From: Bifidobacterium tsurumiense
GTDB taxonomy: Bacteria; Actinomycetota; Actinomycetes; Actinomycetales; Bifidobacteriaceae
Length of the DNA stretch: 64,000 bases
NCBI RefSeq assembly: GCF_000741765.1
Contig: NZ_JGZU01000015.1
Span: 1-64,000, forward strand
Direction of reading: 5' to 3'
Shown piece after piece: positions 35,531 to 44,159 of this stretch. The notes beneath the pieces are model-generated. The model ran no database searches. It had not been told where the DNA came from and saw nothing but the letters and a program-made list of their open reading frames with translations. How positions within the stretch are numbered: the first letter of the stretch is position 1; the number at the start of each line of letters is the position of its first letter. The position numbers were made by a program, and so were the translations under genes.

Positions 35531-36139
35531 TCACATGGGGAATTTTTCGTAGAAACGCAACACCGATTCTTTGAGGCCCGAGGCCTGGAATACTGCAGTA
35601 TCGTTCTGCCAAACAGCCACTGCCTTCGTATCATCGGAGGCGTCGGTCTTCACCGTGTAGCTTCCCACAGTGCTGCCATTCACTTTGACATTGCCAGAGC
35701 TCAATTCCTGACCGCTTAAACCACCGACCAGGGCATCATATTGGGTTTTCGCATTATCCGCAGCGGACCACTGGGCAGCGATCAACGTAATATTCAATGC
35801 GTCTTCACCGGTGGAATAGGTCATGGTGTATTCCTCAAGCGGCGATGAACTCCCCCATGTCGCGCTCGGCGAAGCTGCCGTACGCGCAAAATTCAGGACA
35901 GAGTCGGGCATGGATTTCAGCAATTCCGTTGCATCCTCAGGCAAAGGTGTCGCACTGATGGTTGGGGTGCTGCTCTCAGTCGACGTTGTCGTTTCTTGCG
36001 TTGCCGGCTGAGTCTGTCCGTTCAGCGCCCAACCGGGCCACACAAAAGCGGAAATCAACGCCAGGATGATGACCAATGCCGCGGCAATAAGCACGGCGAT
36101 AAGCTTGCCATGAGAAGAGGAATGCTGCGTGTTCGACAT
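35531..36139 (-). CDS. Membrane-anchored extracytoplasmic protein, unknown function
   Basis: A 202-residue protein with a short polar N-terminus, one hydrophobic helix (about residues 13-34, IAVLIAAALVIILALISAFVW), a Thr/Ser/Pro-rich linker of about 35 residues, and a soluble domain of about 130 residues that would face outside. No cysteine follows the helix, so it is not a lipoprotein. The domain has no recognisable motif. It is divergent from radA across 187 bases. A function cannot be assigned. Confidence 0.72.
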   Translation of the reverse strand: MSNTQHSSSHGKLIAVLIAAALVIILALISAFVWPGWALNGQTQPATQETTTSTESSTPTISATPLPEDATELLKSMPDSVLNFARTAASPSATWGSSSPLEEYTMTYSTGEDALNITLIAAQWSAADNAKTQYDALVGGLSGQELSSGNVKVNGSTVGSYTVKTDASDDTKAVAVWQNDTAVFQASGLKESVLRFYEKFPM

Positions 36140-36326
36140 GGTGCATATTCTCTCACATCGCTATGACTCTGCGGTCGGTGACGGCAATACATATTCAAAG
36201 GTTGCACAGCACAATCGTTTCGCTCCCTGATCTAGCCATAAGCATGAGTACAAAGATGATTCAGACGTACTTCGGCTCTGAGAATGAAGCCGGCATGTTG
36301 TCGCGAAACTTCGATAGCGTCAGGGT

Positions 36327-37775
36327 ATGGCGAAATCCTCTGTGCAATACCTCTGTTCAGAATGCGGATGGAGTGGTCTGAAATGGTACGGCCGATGCCC
36401 TCAATGCGGCGAATGGGAAACCATAGAAGAATTCCACGAGGCAAAGCCAGCTTCGGCTTCCCGAACAGCAGCGCCGGGACGCACTTCACGCACCTTACCT
36501 GCATCGGCCATTCAAACGGCAGCCAAGCCCATAACACAGGTGAGCCAAGAAGATGTCGCCCGACTTCACACAGGTTATGGCGAATTTGACCGTGTATTAG
36601 GAGGCGGCATCGTTCCCGGCTCCGTCACCTTGGTCGCAGGAGAACCCGGCATCGGCAAATCAACATTGCTATTGCAAACCGCAGGCAATATCGCACGCGC
36701 ATATCCGAATCAAACCGTGCTGTATCTGTCCGGTGAGGAATCACAATCCCAAGTGCGCATGCGTGCCGGACGCATTGATGCGACATGCGAGAATCTGCTG
36801 CTCGCTTCGACAACGGACTTATCCACGGTATTGGCTCTTATTGAACGCGAACATCCGACTTTGGCAATCGTGGATTCCGCGCAAACCATCATCTCCCAGG
36901 ATGTCGATGGCATTTCGGGCGGTTCAACACAAGTGCGCGAAGTGGCGAGCGCATTGATCGATACGGCAAAAACCATGAATATTCCCGTTCTTTTGGTTGG
37001 ACATGTCACCAAAGACGGATCCATAGCAGGCCCACGCACTCTCGAACATCTGGTTGATGTCGTTTGCCAGTTCGAAGGCGATTCACAAACTGCATTGCGC
37101 ATGCTGCGCGCAGTGAAAAACAGATTCGGGCCTACTGATGAAGTCGGGTGCTTCGATATGAGCGGCGAGGGCATCGAAGAGGTGAGCGATCCCTCAGGTT
37201 TGTTCATTTCCTCGGCGGATGCTGCCGTGGAAGGCACTTGTGTCACGTTTACGCTTGACGGCCACCGCAGCCTTCCTATTGAGGTGCAGGCATTGGTCAC
37301 CGATTCAGCGCTTCCTGCACCGCGTAGGGCGGTGAATGGCGTGGATCCAAGCCGTATCGCCATGCTCACAGCAGTCTTGTATCGTCATGGGCGCGTTAAT
37401 CTGCTGTCCAAAGACCTCTATGTTTCCACCATCGCAGGTGGCCAAGCAAAAGAACCCTCATGCGACTTGGCCATAGTTGCCGCTTTGGCCAGCGCTGCGA
37501 AATCCTCTCCCATTGCGCGCACCACTTGCGCGATAGGGGAAATCAGCCTGACCGGGCAGGTGCGACCTATTCCTCGGCTGGAACATCGTTTGCGAGAGGC
37601 TGCTCGGTTGGGCTTCACCACTGCAGTCACCGCTCCGCTTCGCAAACAATTGCATATTCCGGGATTGAATATCATCGAAGCATCCTCCCTTCGAGACGCC
37701 TTGGAAGCGCTTGGATTACGATCTTCCAACCGTCGGGTATCCGCAGACGCTCACATTCCTACCGAAAGGAAATAA
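36327..37775 (+). CDS. radA: DNA repair protein RadA/Sms
   Basis: RecA-like ATPase that drives branch migration during recombinational repair. The N-terminal zinc finger has Cys10, Cys13, Cys24 and Cys27 (YLCSECGWSG, GRCPQCGEW). The ATPase core has Walker A VAGEPGIGKSTLLL and the RadA signature VKNRFGPTDEVG; the C-terminal Lon-like part includes PSCDLAIVAALASAA without the protease Ser-Lys pair being evident. Length is 482 residues. Its stop codon overlaps the next ATG by one base (TAATG), so the downstream SAH-hydrolase homologue is translationally coupled, an unexpected pairing. Confidence 0.95.
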   Translation: MAKSSVQYLCSECGWSGLKWYGRCPQCGEWETIEEFHEAKPASASRTAAPGRTSRTLPASAIQTAAKPITQVSQEDVARLHTGYGEFDRVLGGGIVPGSVTLVAGEPGIGKSTLLLQTAGNIARAYPNQTVLYLSGEESQSQVRMRAGRIDATCENLLLASTTDLSTVLALIEREHPTLAIVDSAQTIISQDVDGISGGSTQVREVASALIDTAKTMNIPVLLVGHVTKDGSIAGPRTLEHLVDVVCQFEGDSQTALRMLRAVKNRFGPTDEVGCFDMSGEGIEEVSDPSGLFISSADAAVEGTCVTFTLDGHRSLPIEVQALVTDSALPAPRRAVNGVDPSRIAMLTAVLYRHGRVNLLSKDLYVSTIAGGQAKEPSCDLAIVAALASAAKSSPIARTTCAIGEISLTGQVRPIPRLEHRLREAARLGFTTAVTAPLRKQLHIPGLNIIEASSLRDALEALGLRSSNRRVSADAHIPTERK

Positions 37776-39298
37776 TGCCATCCCCGACTTTTGCACAATG
37801 GGCAGCCGCCGTCTCTCAACGGAGCAACCGTTCCCTTGCAGGCTCCCGCTTGTTCCCAGGGGCCGCCAAAGGATTCGCTACATCCAATACGAAAGGTGAG
37901 CCTTTCAACAACAGCCTGCAATCAACATCCGAAACTGCATCTCACGAAGCTCTGCAGGCATATGCATGGGGAATGACACTCGCTCAGACTCAGGAGGATG
38001 CCGATTTCGATATGAGCGCTCCTCTCGAAGACATCACGGACGCTCCCAATCTCACAGGGGAAGAAGCCATCGGTTATGCGGCTGAACATATGCCGGTGCT
38101 CACAACCCTGATGCAGCGTTTCCGCAGAGAGATGGATTTTTCAGGCATTCGCATAGCGACATGCTTGATACTCGAACCGAAAACTGCGGTGCTCCTTCGT
38201 GAACTCGCTGCAGCCGGAGCCGTTGTGGGAGTGTTTTGCGAACCCGATGCCACAGACCAGCGCATTGCCGATGAGCTCAAACGCGAGGGCATTGCCGTCG
38301 AAGCCAACGCCTCCTGGAATGATGAGGAAGCCCATCAAGGCGCTCTTCGCCTACTTGACGTTCTCCAGCCCGATATCATCATCGATGATGGCGGGAATCT
38401 GGCTCGATTGGCCATTATGGAACGCCCCGATATCGCATCGAAACTCATCGGTGTCGCCGAAGAAACGACAAGCGGCATCCGCGCCTTCCAAGCGATGGAA
38501 GATGAGCAGGCACTCCCCTTCCCGGTAATCGCTGTGAATAACAGTGCCATGAAAACAGGTTTTGACAATGCTCATGGCACGGGTGAAACCTGCGTGACCA
38601 CCATTCAACGACTGCTTGGCCCACAGACCTTCGACGGCTCTCGGGTTGTCGTTGTCGGATATGGTCCCGTGGGAGAAGGATTCGCCAAACGCATTCGCTC
38701 AATCGGCGCAAGCGTAACCATATGCGACAGCAATCCCGTGGCGGCTCTGCGCGCTGTTTTTGATGGATTTGCAGCTCAGGACCTTGATCAATGCCTGCCT
38801 CACGCCGATATGATCGTGTCGGCAACCGGCGTGCGCCACACCATAACAGTGAATCATATGAGGCATATGCGCGAAGGTGCGGTATTGGCTGTGATTGGAG
38901 GCATTGCCAATGAGCTCGCCTTGGATGAGCTTCCATCCTTCGACTACCATGAGGGTGCCGTCAGCACAATCCACATTCCCCATGGACCGAATCTCGTGCT
39001 GCTTTCACAAGGTGACGGCGTCAATTACACGGCGGGCGGAGGCAATCCCATCGAGATTATGGATTTCAGCTTCGCCGTGCAGGCCAGCGCCGTTGCGTAT
39101 TTGTTGCGCACAAGAGGACATCTCGAAGCACGACTTCATCGACTTCCTGAAACATGCGATCGAAATATCGCCTCCGTGGCGCTGGAACTTCGTGGTTACA
39201 GCGCAAGTCAGGCTGCCACGGACAACGGTTATCATTGGAAGCTGACACGCTTTGCCGACTCTCGCGAAGAGCGCGGCAAAACCCATACTTCGCAGTGA
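37775..39298 (+). CDS. Divergent S-adenosylhomocysteinase-family enzyme
   Basis: A 507-residue member of the SAH hydrolase family with an N-terminal extension of about 75 residues. The NAD-binding motif VVVVGYGPVGEGFA (residues 291-304) and the chemistry residues Asp204/205, Glu229/230, Asn255, Lys260, Asp264 and Asn265 are present. The base-recognition sites differ: the HxTxQ/E segment reads CLILEPKTAV (Ile132, Glu134, Lys136), and the GHP near the C-terminus reads GNP (Asn424). This argues for a changed substrate, perhaps the deaminated S-inosylhomocysteine, since a deaminase gene follows 23 bases later. ATG at 37775 has GAAAGGAA upstream. Confidence 0.85.
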   Translation: MPSPTFAQWAAAVSQRSNRSLAGSRLFPGAAKGFATSNTKGEPFNNSLQSTSETASHEALQAYAWGMTLAQTQEDADFDMSAPLEDITDAPNLTGEEAIGYAAEHMPVLTTLMQRFRREMDFSGIRIATCLILEPKTAVLLRELAAAGAVVGVFCEPDATDQRIADELKREGIAVEANASWNDEEAHQGALRLLDVLQPDIIIDDGGNLARLAIMERPDIASKLIGVAEETTSGIRAFQAMEDEQALPFPVIAVNNSAMKTGFDNAHGTGETCVTTIQRLLGPQTFDGSRVVVVGYGPVGEGFAKRIRSIGASVTICDSNPVAALRAVFDGFAAQDLDQCLPHADMIVSATGVRHTITVNHMRHMREGAVLAVIGGIANELALDELPSFDYHEGAVSTIHIPHGPNLVLLSQGDGVNYTAGGGNPIEIMDFSFAVQASAVAYLLRTRGHLEARLHRLPETCDRNIASVALELRGYSASQAATDNGYHWKLTRFADSREERGKTHTSQ

Positions 39299-39321
39299 AT
39301 CACAGCCCAGCCAAGGACCAT

Positions 39322-40719
39322 ATGATGTTTCACGATCCGCTTTATGCCGCAGCCCACCCGATCCCTTTGGACCAGGTGATTTTGTACAGCGCACCCATGG
39401 TCATTCCCATAACCGGCCCGGTTATTATCGACGGAGCAGTTGCCGTCAGCCGAGGTCGAGTAGTGCATGTTGGTACCAGGCGCTGGGTTCTGGAAGCTCT
39501 GCAGCAAGACATGGCACCTCATGGGCATATCACCGAACGCCATTGGGATGGCCTGATCACCCCAGGGCTGATCAATGCCCATACCCATTTGCAATACACC
39601 AGCATGTCCAAGGTCGCACAAGGGTCATATTCCAGCTTCCATGAATGGGAGCTGGCCTTTAATGCGGTGTATGACCAACCTGAAACACTGCCTTCTTGGA
39701 GAGAATCAGCCAATCTGGGAGCGCGACTTATGGTGCAGGCTGGCACAACCGCGGCTGCCGATATCGTCACCGATCCGGAAGCTGCCGGGGCGCTGTCTTC
39801 GCAGTCCATGCACGGCATCGCCTATTGGGAGGTTATGGACTGGCATAACGCCGATTGGAAGGCCTCAGGGGTAAGCGAGCTCGTTTCGCACCTAGGCAGG
39901 ATGAATGCCGAGCAGCTCCCCAGCATCGGCATCAGTCCGCATGCTCCATACACTCTGGAAACCTCTCCTTTCGTGGATCTCCCCGATATTGCCAGACAGC
40001 TAGATATCAGGCTTCACATCCATCTTGCAGAAACCCCTTTGGAAGCCGGAGATCGCGACACCTCGCTGACCACCTATTCCTCCACCGCTTGGCGAGATCA
40101 GGATTGGAATAGCTATCAGCAACTGAGACAAGCAGGAAAAGGGGCTTCCGCCATCCAGTTCCTGGACCAATTGGGATCGCTCGGCCCGGATGTACATATC
40201 GCACATGGCGTATGGGCAGACAAAGAAGATCGGCGCATTCTGCGACAACGAGGTGTGGGGGTAGCCTTATGCCCGCGTTCGAATCGGATAACGGTTACCG
40301 GCAAGGACGCTCCTATTCGCGAATATCTCGAAGAGGGCAACCTCCTGGCAATCGGCACCGATTCGCTGTCCAGCTCACCGAGTCTGGATGTGCTAGACGA
40401 TGCGGCAATGATTTATGACATCGCCCGGGAGCAGGGTTATACGAATGACGATTTATCGCATCGTATCATTCGCATGCTGACCTTGGGCGGCGCCGAAGTC
40501 ATGGGAATGCATGTCGGCCCGGGAAGAATCGGCCAAATCAATGCGGGAGCGACCGCAGATCTGGCATTCTTCGATATTCCCATATCCTCAACCACTCCTC
40601 AAGGAATAGAAACAGCCCTGGAGGATTTTGTCCGACATGGCGCCGGCACCAATAGAGCGACGGTTATTTCCAGCCATTTGACATATAACGATAATGCGTT
40701 TGAGGCAGATTCGATATAA
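39322..40719 (+). CDS. Amidohydrolase, MTA/SAH deaminase-like
   Basis: Zinc-dependent deaminase of the amidohydrolase superfamily, closest in pattern to 5'-methylthioadenosine/S-adenosylhomocysteine deaminases and their TrzA/AtzB relatives. Metal ligands are His87 and His89 in LINAHTHLQYTS, His in LHIHLAETPLEA, His in VHIAHGVWADKED, and Asp in AIGTDSLSSSPSLD. The segment GISPHAPYTLE also fits. Length is about 465 residues. The ATG at 39322 has CCAAGGA upstream; 39325 is an alternative. Spacing of 23 bases after the SAH-hydrolase homologue suggests one operon. Substrate is inferred from family and context. Confidence 0.85.
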   Translation: MMFHDPLYAAAHPIPLDQVILYSAPMVIPITGPVIIDGAVAVSRGRVVHVGTRRWVLEALQQDMAPHGHITERHWDGLITPGLINAHTHLQYTSMSKVAQGSYSSFHEWELAFNAVYDQPETLPSWRESANLGARLMVQAGTTAAADIVTDPEAAGALSSQSMHGIAYWEVMDWHNADWKASGVSELVSHLGRMNAEQLPSIGISPHAPYTLETSPFVDLPDIARQLDIRLHIHLAETPLEAGDRDTSLTTYSSTAWRDQDWNSYQQLRQAGKGASAIQFLDQLGSLGPDVHIAHGVWADKEDRRILRQRGVGVALCPRSNRITVTGKDAPIREYLEEGNLLAIGTDSLSSSPSLDVLDDAAMIYDIAREQGYTNDDLSHRIIRMLTLGGAEVMGMHVGPGRIGQINAGATADLAFFDIPISSTTPQGIETALEDFVRHGAGTNRATVISSHLTYNDNAFEADSI

Positions 40720-40795
40720 CACTGCCCGTCCAAAACTGCGCAGCCGAATTACCCTTACGGGACTGCAATATCGACACACAACATAGGGAGCGAAT

Positions 40796-41284
40796 ATGAG
40801 CGTTGCATTGACTGATATGAGTGCATATGCCCAATCCTTGGTGCATAAGCTAGGTCTGGAAGCACATCCAGAAGGCGGATGGTATGTGCGCGACTGGCAG
40901 TCTCCTCACACCGACATCGCAAGCGAGCGCCCATTGGCATCGCTTATCTATTTCCTGCTGCCCACAGGGGATGCCAGCGCATGGCATAAAGTCGACGCCG
41001 ATGAACTGTGGCTTTGGCATGGTCCTTCGAGGCTGAACCTGCAATTAGGCGGCAGCGGCGATTCTCCCCTAGCCGATGCCGAATGCACCACCATCGTCTT
41101 GGGATCCGGATTGAGCACAAGACACGAAAAATCAACGCCCGCATCCAACGCAGCTGTGCCGGTTGGCCATGCCATAGTCCCGGCAGGAGTTTGGCAACGC
41201 ACACTCCCCGCAACCGGGGATGTCTTGGTTTCTTGCGTGGTCAGCCCTGGCTTCGTATTCTCAGGATTCACTTTGGATGAGTGA
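40796..41284 (+). CDS. DUF985 cupin-type protein
   Basis: A 162-residue single-domain beta-barrel protein of the DUF985 (cupin_5) family: LGLEAHPEGGWYVRDWQS, SLIYFLLPTGDASAWHKVDADELWLWHGPSRL and GHAIVPAGVWQRTLPA are the conserved blocks. Function is unknown. The ATG has GGGAG upstream. It follows the deaminase by 76 bases on the same strand and its last 24 bases overlap the end of the convergent nucleosidase-like gene. Confidence 0.88.
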   Translation: MSVALTDMSAYAQSLVHKLGLEAHPEGGWYVRDWQSPHTDIASERPLASLIYFLLPTGDASAWHKVDADELWLWHGPSRLNLQLGGSGDSPLADAECTTIVLGSGLSTRHEKSTPASNAAVPVGHAIVPAGVWQRTLPATGDVLVSCVVSPGFVFSGFTLDE

Positions 41285-42130
41285 GTTCACAACGCCCAGC
41301 GTAACTGCTGCCGCGGCATTGGCAGCTTTGACCAGTGCGTCCTGATGCTCATCAAGCGATTCATATGATTCACCGCACTGATTGCTTATGGCTCGTATTG
41401 CGACAAAAGGCACGCGATTCTTGGCACTGATATGGGCTGCGGCCGCACCTTCCATCTCCTCACAGTCCGCATAAATGGTGCTGCGTATCAGATCCAATAC
41501 TTCCGCTTCGGTATTGAATTGGTCGCTTGTCGCTATTGTGCCGCGCACATAATGCCTGGTTTCGCATTCTTCGACCGCATGAGAAGTCAGATCTCGCTTG
41601 ATTTCACCAGTTTTGGCCACAGGACATTGTCGATTGTGAGAGTCCGTCTGTGGGCACGCATCCTGACTTGATTTGTCAAGCGCCTCTTGATGCGCCTCTT
41701 GCAATGAGGCAGTACGCCGATACCCCAGGCTTTCCAACGATCGTTCGGCAAATTCCACCAGGGATTCATCAGAAACAAAGGATTCCAGCCACGGATCGCA
41801 TTCAGCGATGATAGCAGTATTGGTCTCCAAATAATGCAATGATGTGCCAATCACCACATCACTGACCTGCAGCGCAGGATTCAATCCTCCTGCGATGCCT
41901 GTGAAGATCAACACATCCGGCTGGGCGAGCATGATCAGTAATTGAGCGGCTGCCGCGGCTGCACTTTTGCCCATGCCGCCCACAACAGCAGTCACTGTAG
42001 CAGAACCTCTTCGGCCGGTAATAATCGTGACGCCATACCGCTCTTGGCGCTCGGCACCATCAAGCGCGGCCTCGATCTGAGCGATTTCCTTATCCAATGC
42101 ACACAGCACAGCAATGCGTTGAGCTCTCAT
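41261..42130 (-). CDS. MTA/SAH nucleosidase-like phosphorylase-fold protein with altered active site
   Basis: Member of the PNP/UDP family; classical relatives cleave methylthioadenosine or S-adenosylhomocysteine. Glu15 (ALDKEIAQ) and Glu226 (EEMEGAAAAH) correspond to the E. coli catalytic glutamates, and the Gly-rich TGIAGGLNPAL and ATSDQF are present. The catalytic Asp of RAISD is Asn249 (IRAISNQCGES), a change also seen in futalosine hydrolases. Residues about 137-190 are a polar insertion absent from most relatives, giving 289 instead of about 230 residues. So the substrate is uncertain. The ATG at 42130 lacks a ribosome site; a TTG ten codons upstream is the alternative. Confidence 0.75.
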   Translation of the reverse strand: MRAQRIAVLCALDKEIAQIEAALDGAERQERYGVTIITGRRGSATVTAVVGGMGKSAAAAAAQLLIMLAQPDVLIFTGIAGGLNPALQVSDVVIGTSLHYLETNTAIIAECDPWLESFVSDESLVEFAERSLESLGYRRTASLQEAHQEALDKSSQDACPQTDSHNRQCPVAKTGEIKRDLTSHAVEECETRHYVRGTIATSDQFNTEAEVLDLIRSTIYADCEEMEGAAAAHISAKNRVPFVAIRAISNQCGESYESLDEHQDALVKAANAAAAVTLGVVNSLIQSES

Positions 42131-42412
42131 AAGTCGAATATTCAAGGCATGCCGAGACAATATTCAGCGCACAGACCAATGGAAATTTCGCCATAAGCGA
42201 TGTGCGTGAAAGGAATTGCGCATACACAACGCATTGATTCGACGGCCTTTTCGCCCATCCGCCAACTATCAATAGCAAGATATAAGCAACAGCAATACCC
42301 TAACGCTCATGTCGGTACAGAACACTCGATACACTGTGCTTGTTCGGGTCGTTTCCACGCTTATTTCATTTCTATTTTGCGGCTCCGATTTCAACATTGC
42401 TAAGGAGAGACC
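42131..42412. other. Divergent region, nucleosidase-like gene and ABC operon
   Basis: About 280 bases with no supported gene. CTAAGGAGAGACC directly before 42413 is the ribosome site of the ABC operon. GATACACTGTG near 42330 could be a -10 box for it. No operator is recognised. Confidence 0.35.
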
Positions 42413-43276
42413 ATGCCCCGCTTCTTCAAGCCCTCCATCCTCCGCACCATTGCAGCAGCTGTGAGCATTGCTGCCTTGTCATTTACCGCAGCATGCGGCG
42501 GTAATTCCGCTTCTTCAGCCTCGAGCGATTCCAGCGATATCACCCAGCAGACCATCACCCCGGGAACCCTTACCATCGCCACTGGAGACCCGGCCTATAC
42601 GCCTTGGGTTCTCAATGACGATCCTGCATCGGGTGAAGGATATGAGGCTGCCGTGGCCTATGCGGTTGCCGAAAAGATTGGGTTCAGCAAGGACAATGTC
42701 AAGTGGGTGCGCACCACTTTCGATGCAGCCATCGCTCCTGGAACCAAGGATTTCGATATGAATATCCAGCAGTTCTCGATAACCGATGAACGCAAGCAGG
42801 CTGTGGACTTCTCCCCCAGCTATTTCAATGCCACTCAGGCTGTTGTGGTGCGCAAGGATTCCTCTTATGCTTCGGCAACTTCCATTGCGGATCTCAAGGA
42901 TGCCGCAATCGGTGCCATGGTTGGGACCACCAGCTACGACTTCGCCAAGAAGCTGATCAAGGACGACATTCAAACCTTCAACGACAATGCCGTTCTTGCC
43001 CAGGCACTGGACTCCAATCAGATCGACGCCCTCATTGTGGACACTCCGACGGCAGTCAATATCGTGGATACCGATCAGGTCAAGGATGCCGTGGTTGTGG
43101 GGCAGCTTTCCGGATCTGAAGATCCTCAGGGCAATGGCATTGTCCTGCCAAAGGACTCTGCACTGACCGCAGCCGTTACCAAGGCCGTGAACGATTTACA
43201 GCAGGATGGAACACTCAAGCAACTGCAGGACAAGTGGCTTGCAGAATACACCACCGATATTCCAACGCTGGCCTAA
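42413..43276 (+). CDS. Amino-acid ABC transporter, substrate-binding lipoprotein
   Basis: Extracytoplasmic binding protein of the polar amino-acid family (SBP_bac_3). The signal peptide ends with the lipobox SFTAACGG, so Cys27 should be lipid-modified. The mature part has GTLTIATGDPAYTPWV, FDMNIQQFSITDERKQAVDFS and AAIGAMVGTTSYDFAKK, typical of the family. Length is 287 residues. The ATG has AAGGAGAG upstream. It is first in a three-gene operon with permease and ATPase. The actual amino acid is not determinable. Confidence 0.93.
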   Translation: MPRFFKPSILRTIAAAVSIAALSFTAACGGNSASSASSDSSDITQQTITPGTLTIATGDPAYTPWVLNDDPASGEGYEAAVAYAVAEKIGFSKDNVKWVRTTFDAAIAPGTKDFDMNIQQFSITDERKQAVDFSPSYFNATQAVVVRKDSSYASATSIADLKDAAIGAMVGTTSYDFAKKLIKDDIQTFNDNAVLAQALDSNQIDALIVDTPTAVNIVDTDQVKDAVVVGQLSGSEDPQGNGIVLPKDSALTAAVTKAVNDLQQDGTLKQLQDKWLAEYTTDIPTLA

Positions 43277-43304
43277 GTTACTAGTCTTCTGTGCGGAAAC
43301 CACT

Positions 43305-44159
43305 ATGAACAATTCTTCGCAATCGGTGAGTGCGGTAGAACTTGATCGCCGCCAATATCGACGCAAGCAGAATCTGACATCGGTTGTTATCAGCATCGTC
43401 AGCACTCTGGTGCTGGCTGCGCTGGTAGCAACCGTTCTTGGGTTGTCGCCGGGATGGTCCCGCGTGCAGCAATCCTTCTTCTCCGGCGAATACTTCGTCA
43501 AATCCTTCCCCGCCGTGCTCAAAGGTCTGTGGCTGAATGTTCAGGTGCTTTTCTTTGCGACAATCGGCGTGGCTATTGTGGGCACTTTATTGGCCGTGGT
43601 GCGCATAAGCACTTCCGCAGTGCTCTTTCCTCTGCGAGCCTTGGCGCAGGTGTACACCACTGTTATGCGAGGCATCCCCATGATCGTGGTGCTGTACCTT
43701 GTCGGTTTTGGCATACCGGGATTGAACCTTTTCGGGCGCATTCCAGCTGCGGTTTTGGGCACGATTGCCGTTGTGCTCACCTATTCCGCATATGTGGCGG
43801 AGGTTCTGCGCGCGGGATTCCAAGACGTTCATCCTTCGCAACGCGCCTCGGCACGGTCTTTGGGACTTACTTCGGCGCAGACCATCCGCATGATCGTGAT
43901 TCCTCAGGCTTTGCGGAAGGTTGCGCCGGCATTGATGAATGACTTCATCGCAATGCAAAAGGATGTAGGGTTGATCTCTGTGCTTGGCGCAGTGGATGCC
44001 GTTCGTGCGGCTCAGATCAGCGTTGCAAGCTCATACAATTTCACCCCGTATGTGGTGGCCAGCGTCCTCTTCGTCGCCATGAGCGTTCCCTTTATCCTGC
44101 TCAATGATTGGTATACCGAGCGACTGCGCAAGCGCGAATTGAATGGAGGCGTGGTATGA
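43305..44159 (+). CDS. Amino-acid ABC transporter, permease
   Basis: Inner-membrane permease (HisM/GlnP type) of 284 residues with about five or six helices. The start is at ATG 43305, after a weak GCGGAAAC. Helices are visible at residues about 25-48, 75-100, 113-135 and onward. The EAA coupling loop toward the ATPase reads ARSLGLTSAQTIRMIVIPQALR followed by KVAPALMNDFIAMQKDVGL. The stop overlaps the ATPase start (ATGA), so both are co-translated. It would form a homodimeric channel with the ATPase below. Confidence 0.93.
   Translation: MNNSSQSVSAVELDRRQYRRKQNLTSVVISIVSTLVLAALVATVLGLSPGWSRVQQSFFSGEYFVKSFPAVLKGLWLNVQVLFFATIGVAIVGTLLAVVRISTSAVLFPLRALAQVYTTVMRGIPMIVVLYLVGFGIPGLNLFGRIPAAVLGTIAVVLTYSAYVAEVLRAGFQDVHPSQRASARSLGLTSAQTIRMIVIPQALRKVAPALMNDFIAMQKDVGLISVLGAVDAVRAAQISVASSYNFTPYVVASVLFVAMSVPFILLNDWYTERLRKRELNGGVV

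Noticed and set aside
37700-37790. SAH riboswitch before the SAH-hydrolase homologue
   Set aside because: The gene starts inside the radA stop codon, leaving no leader of its own.
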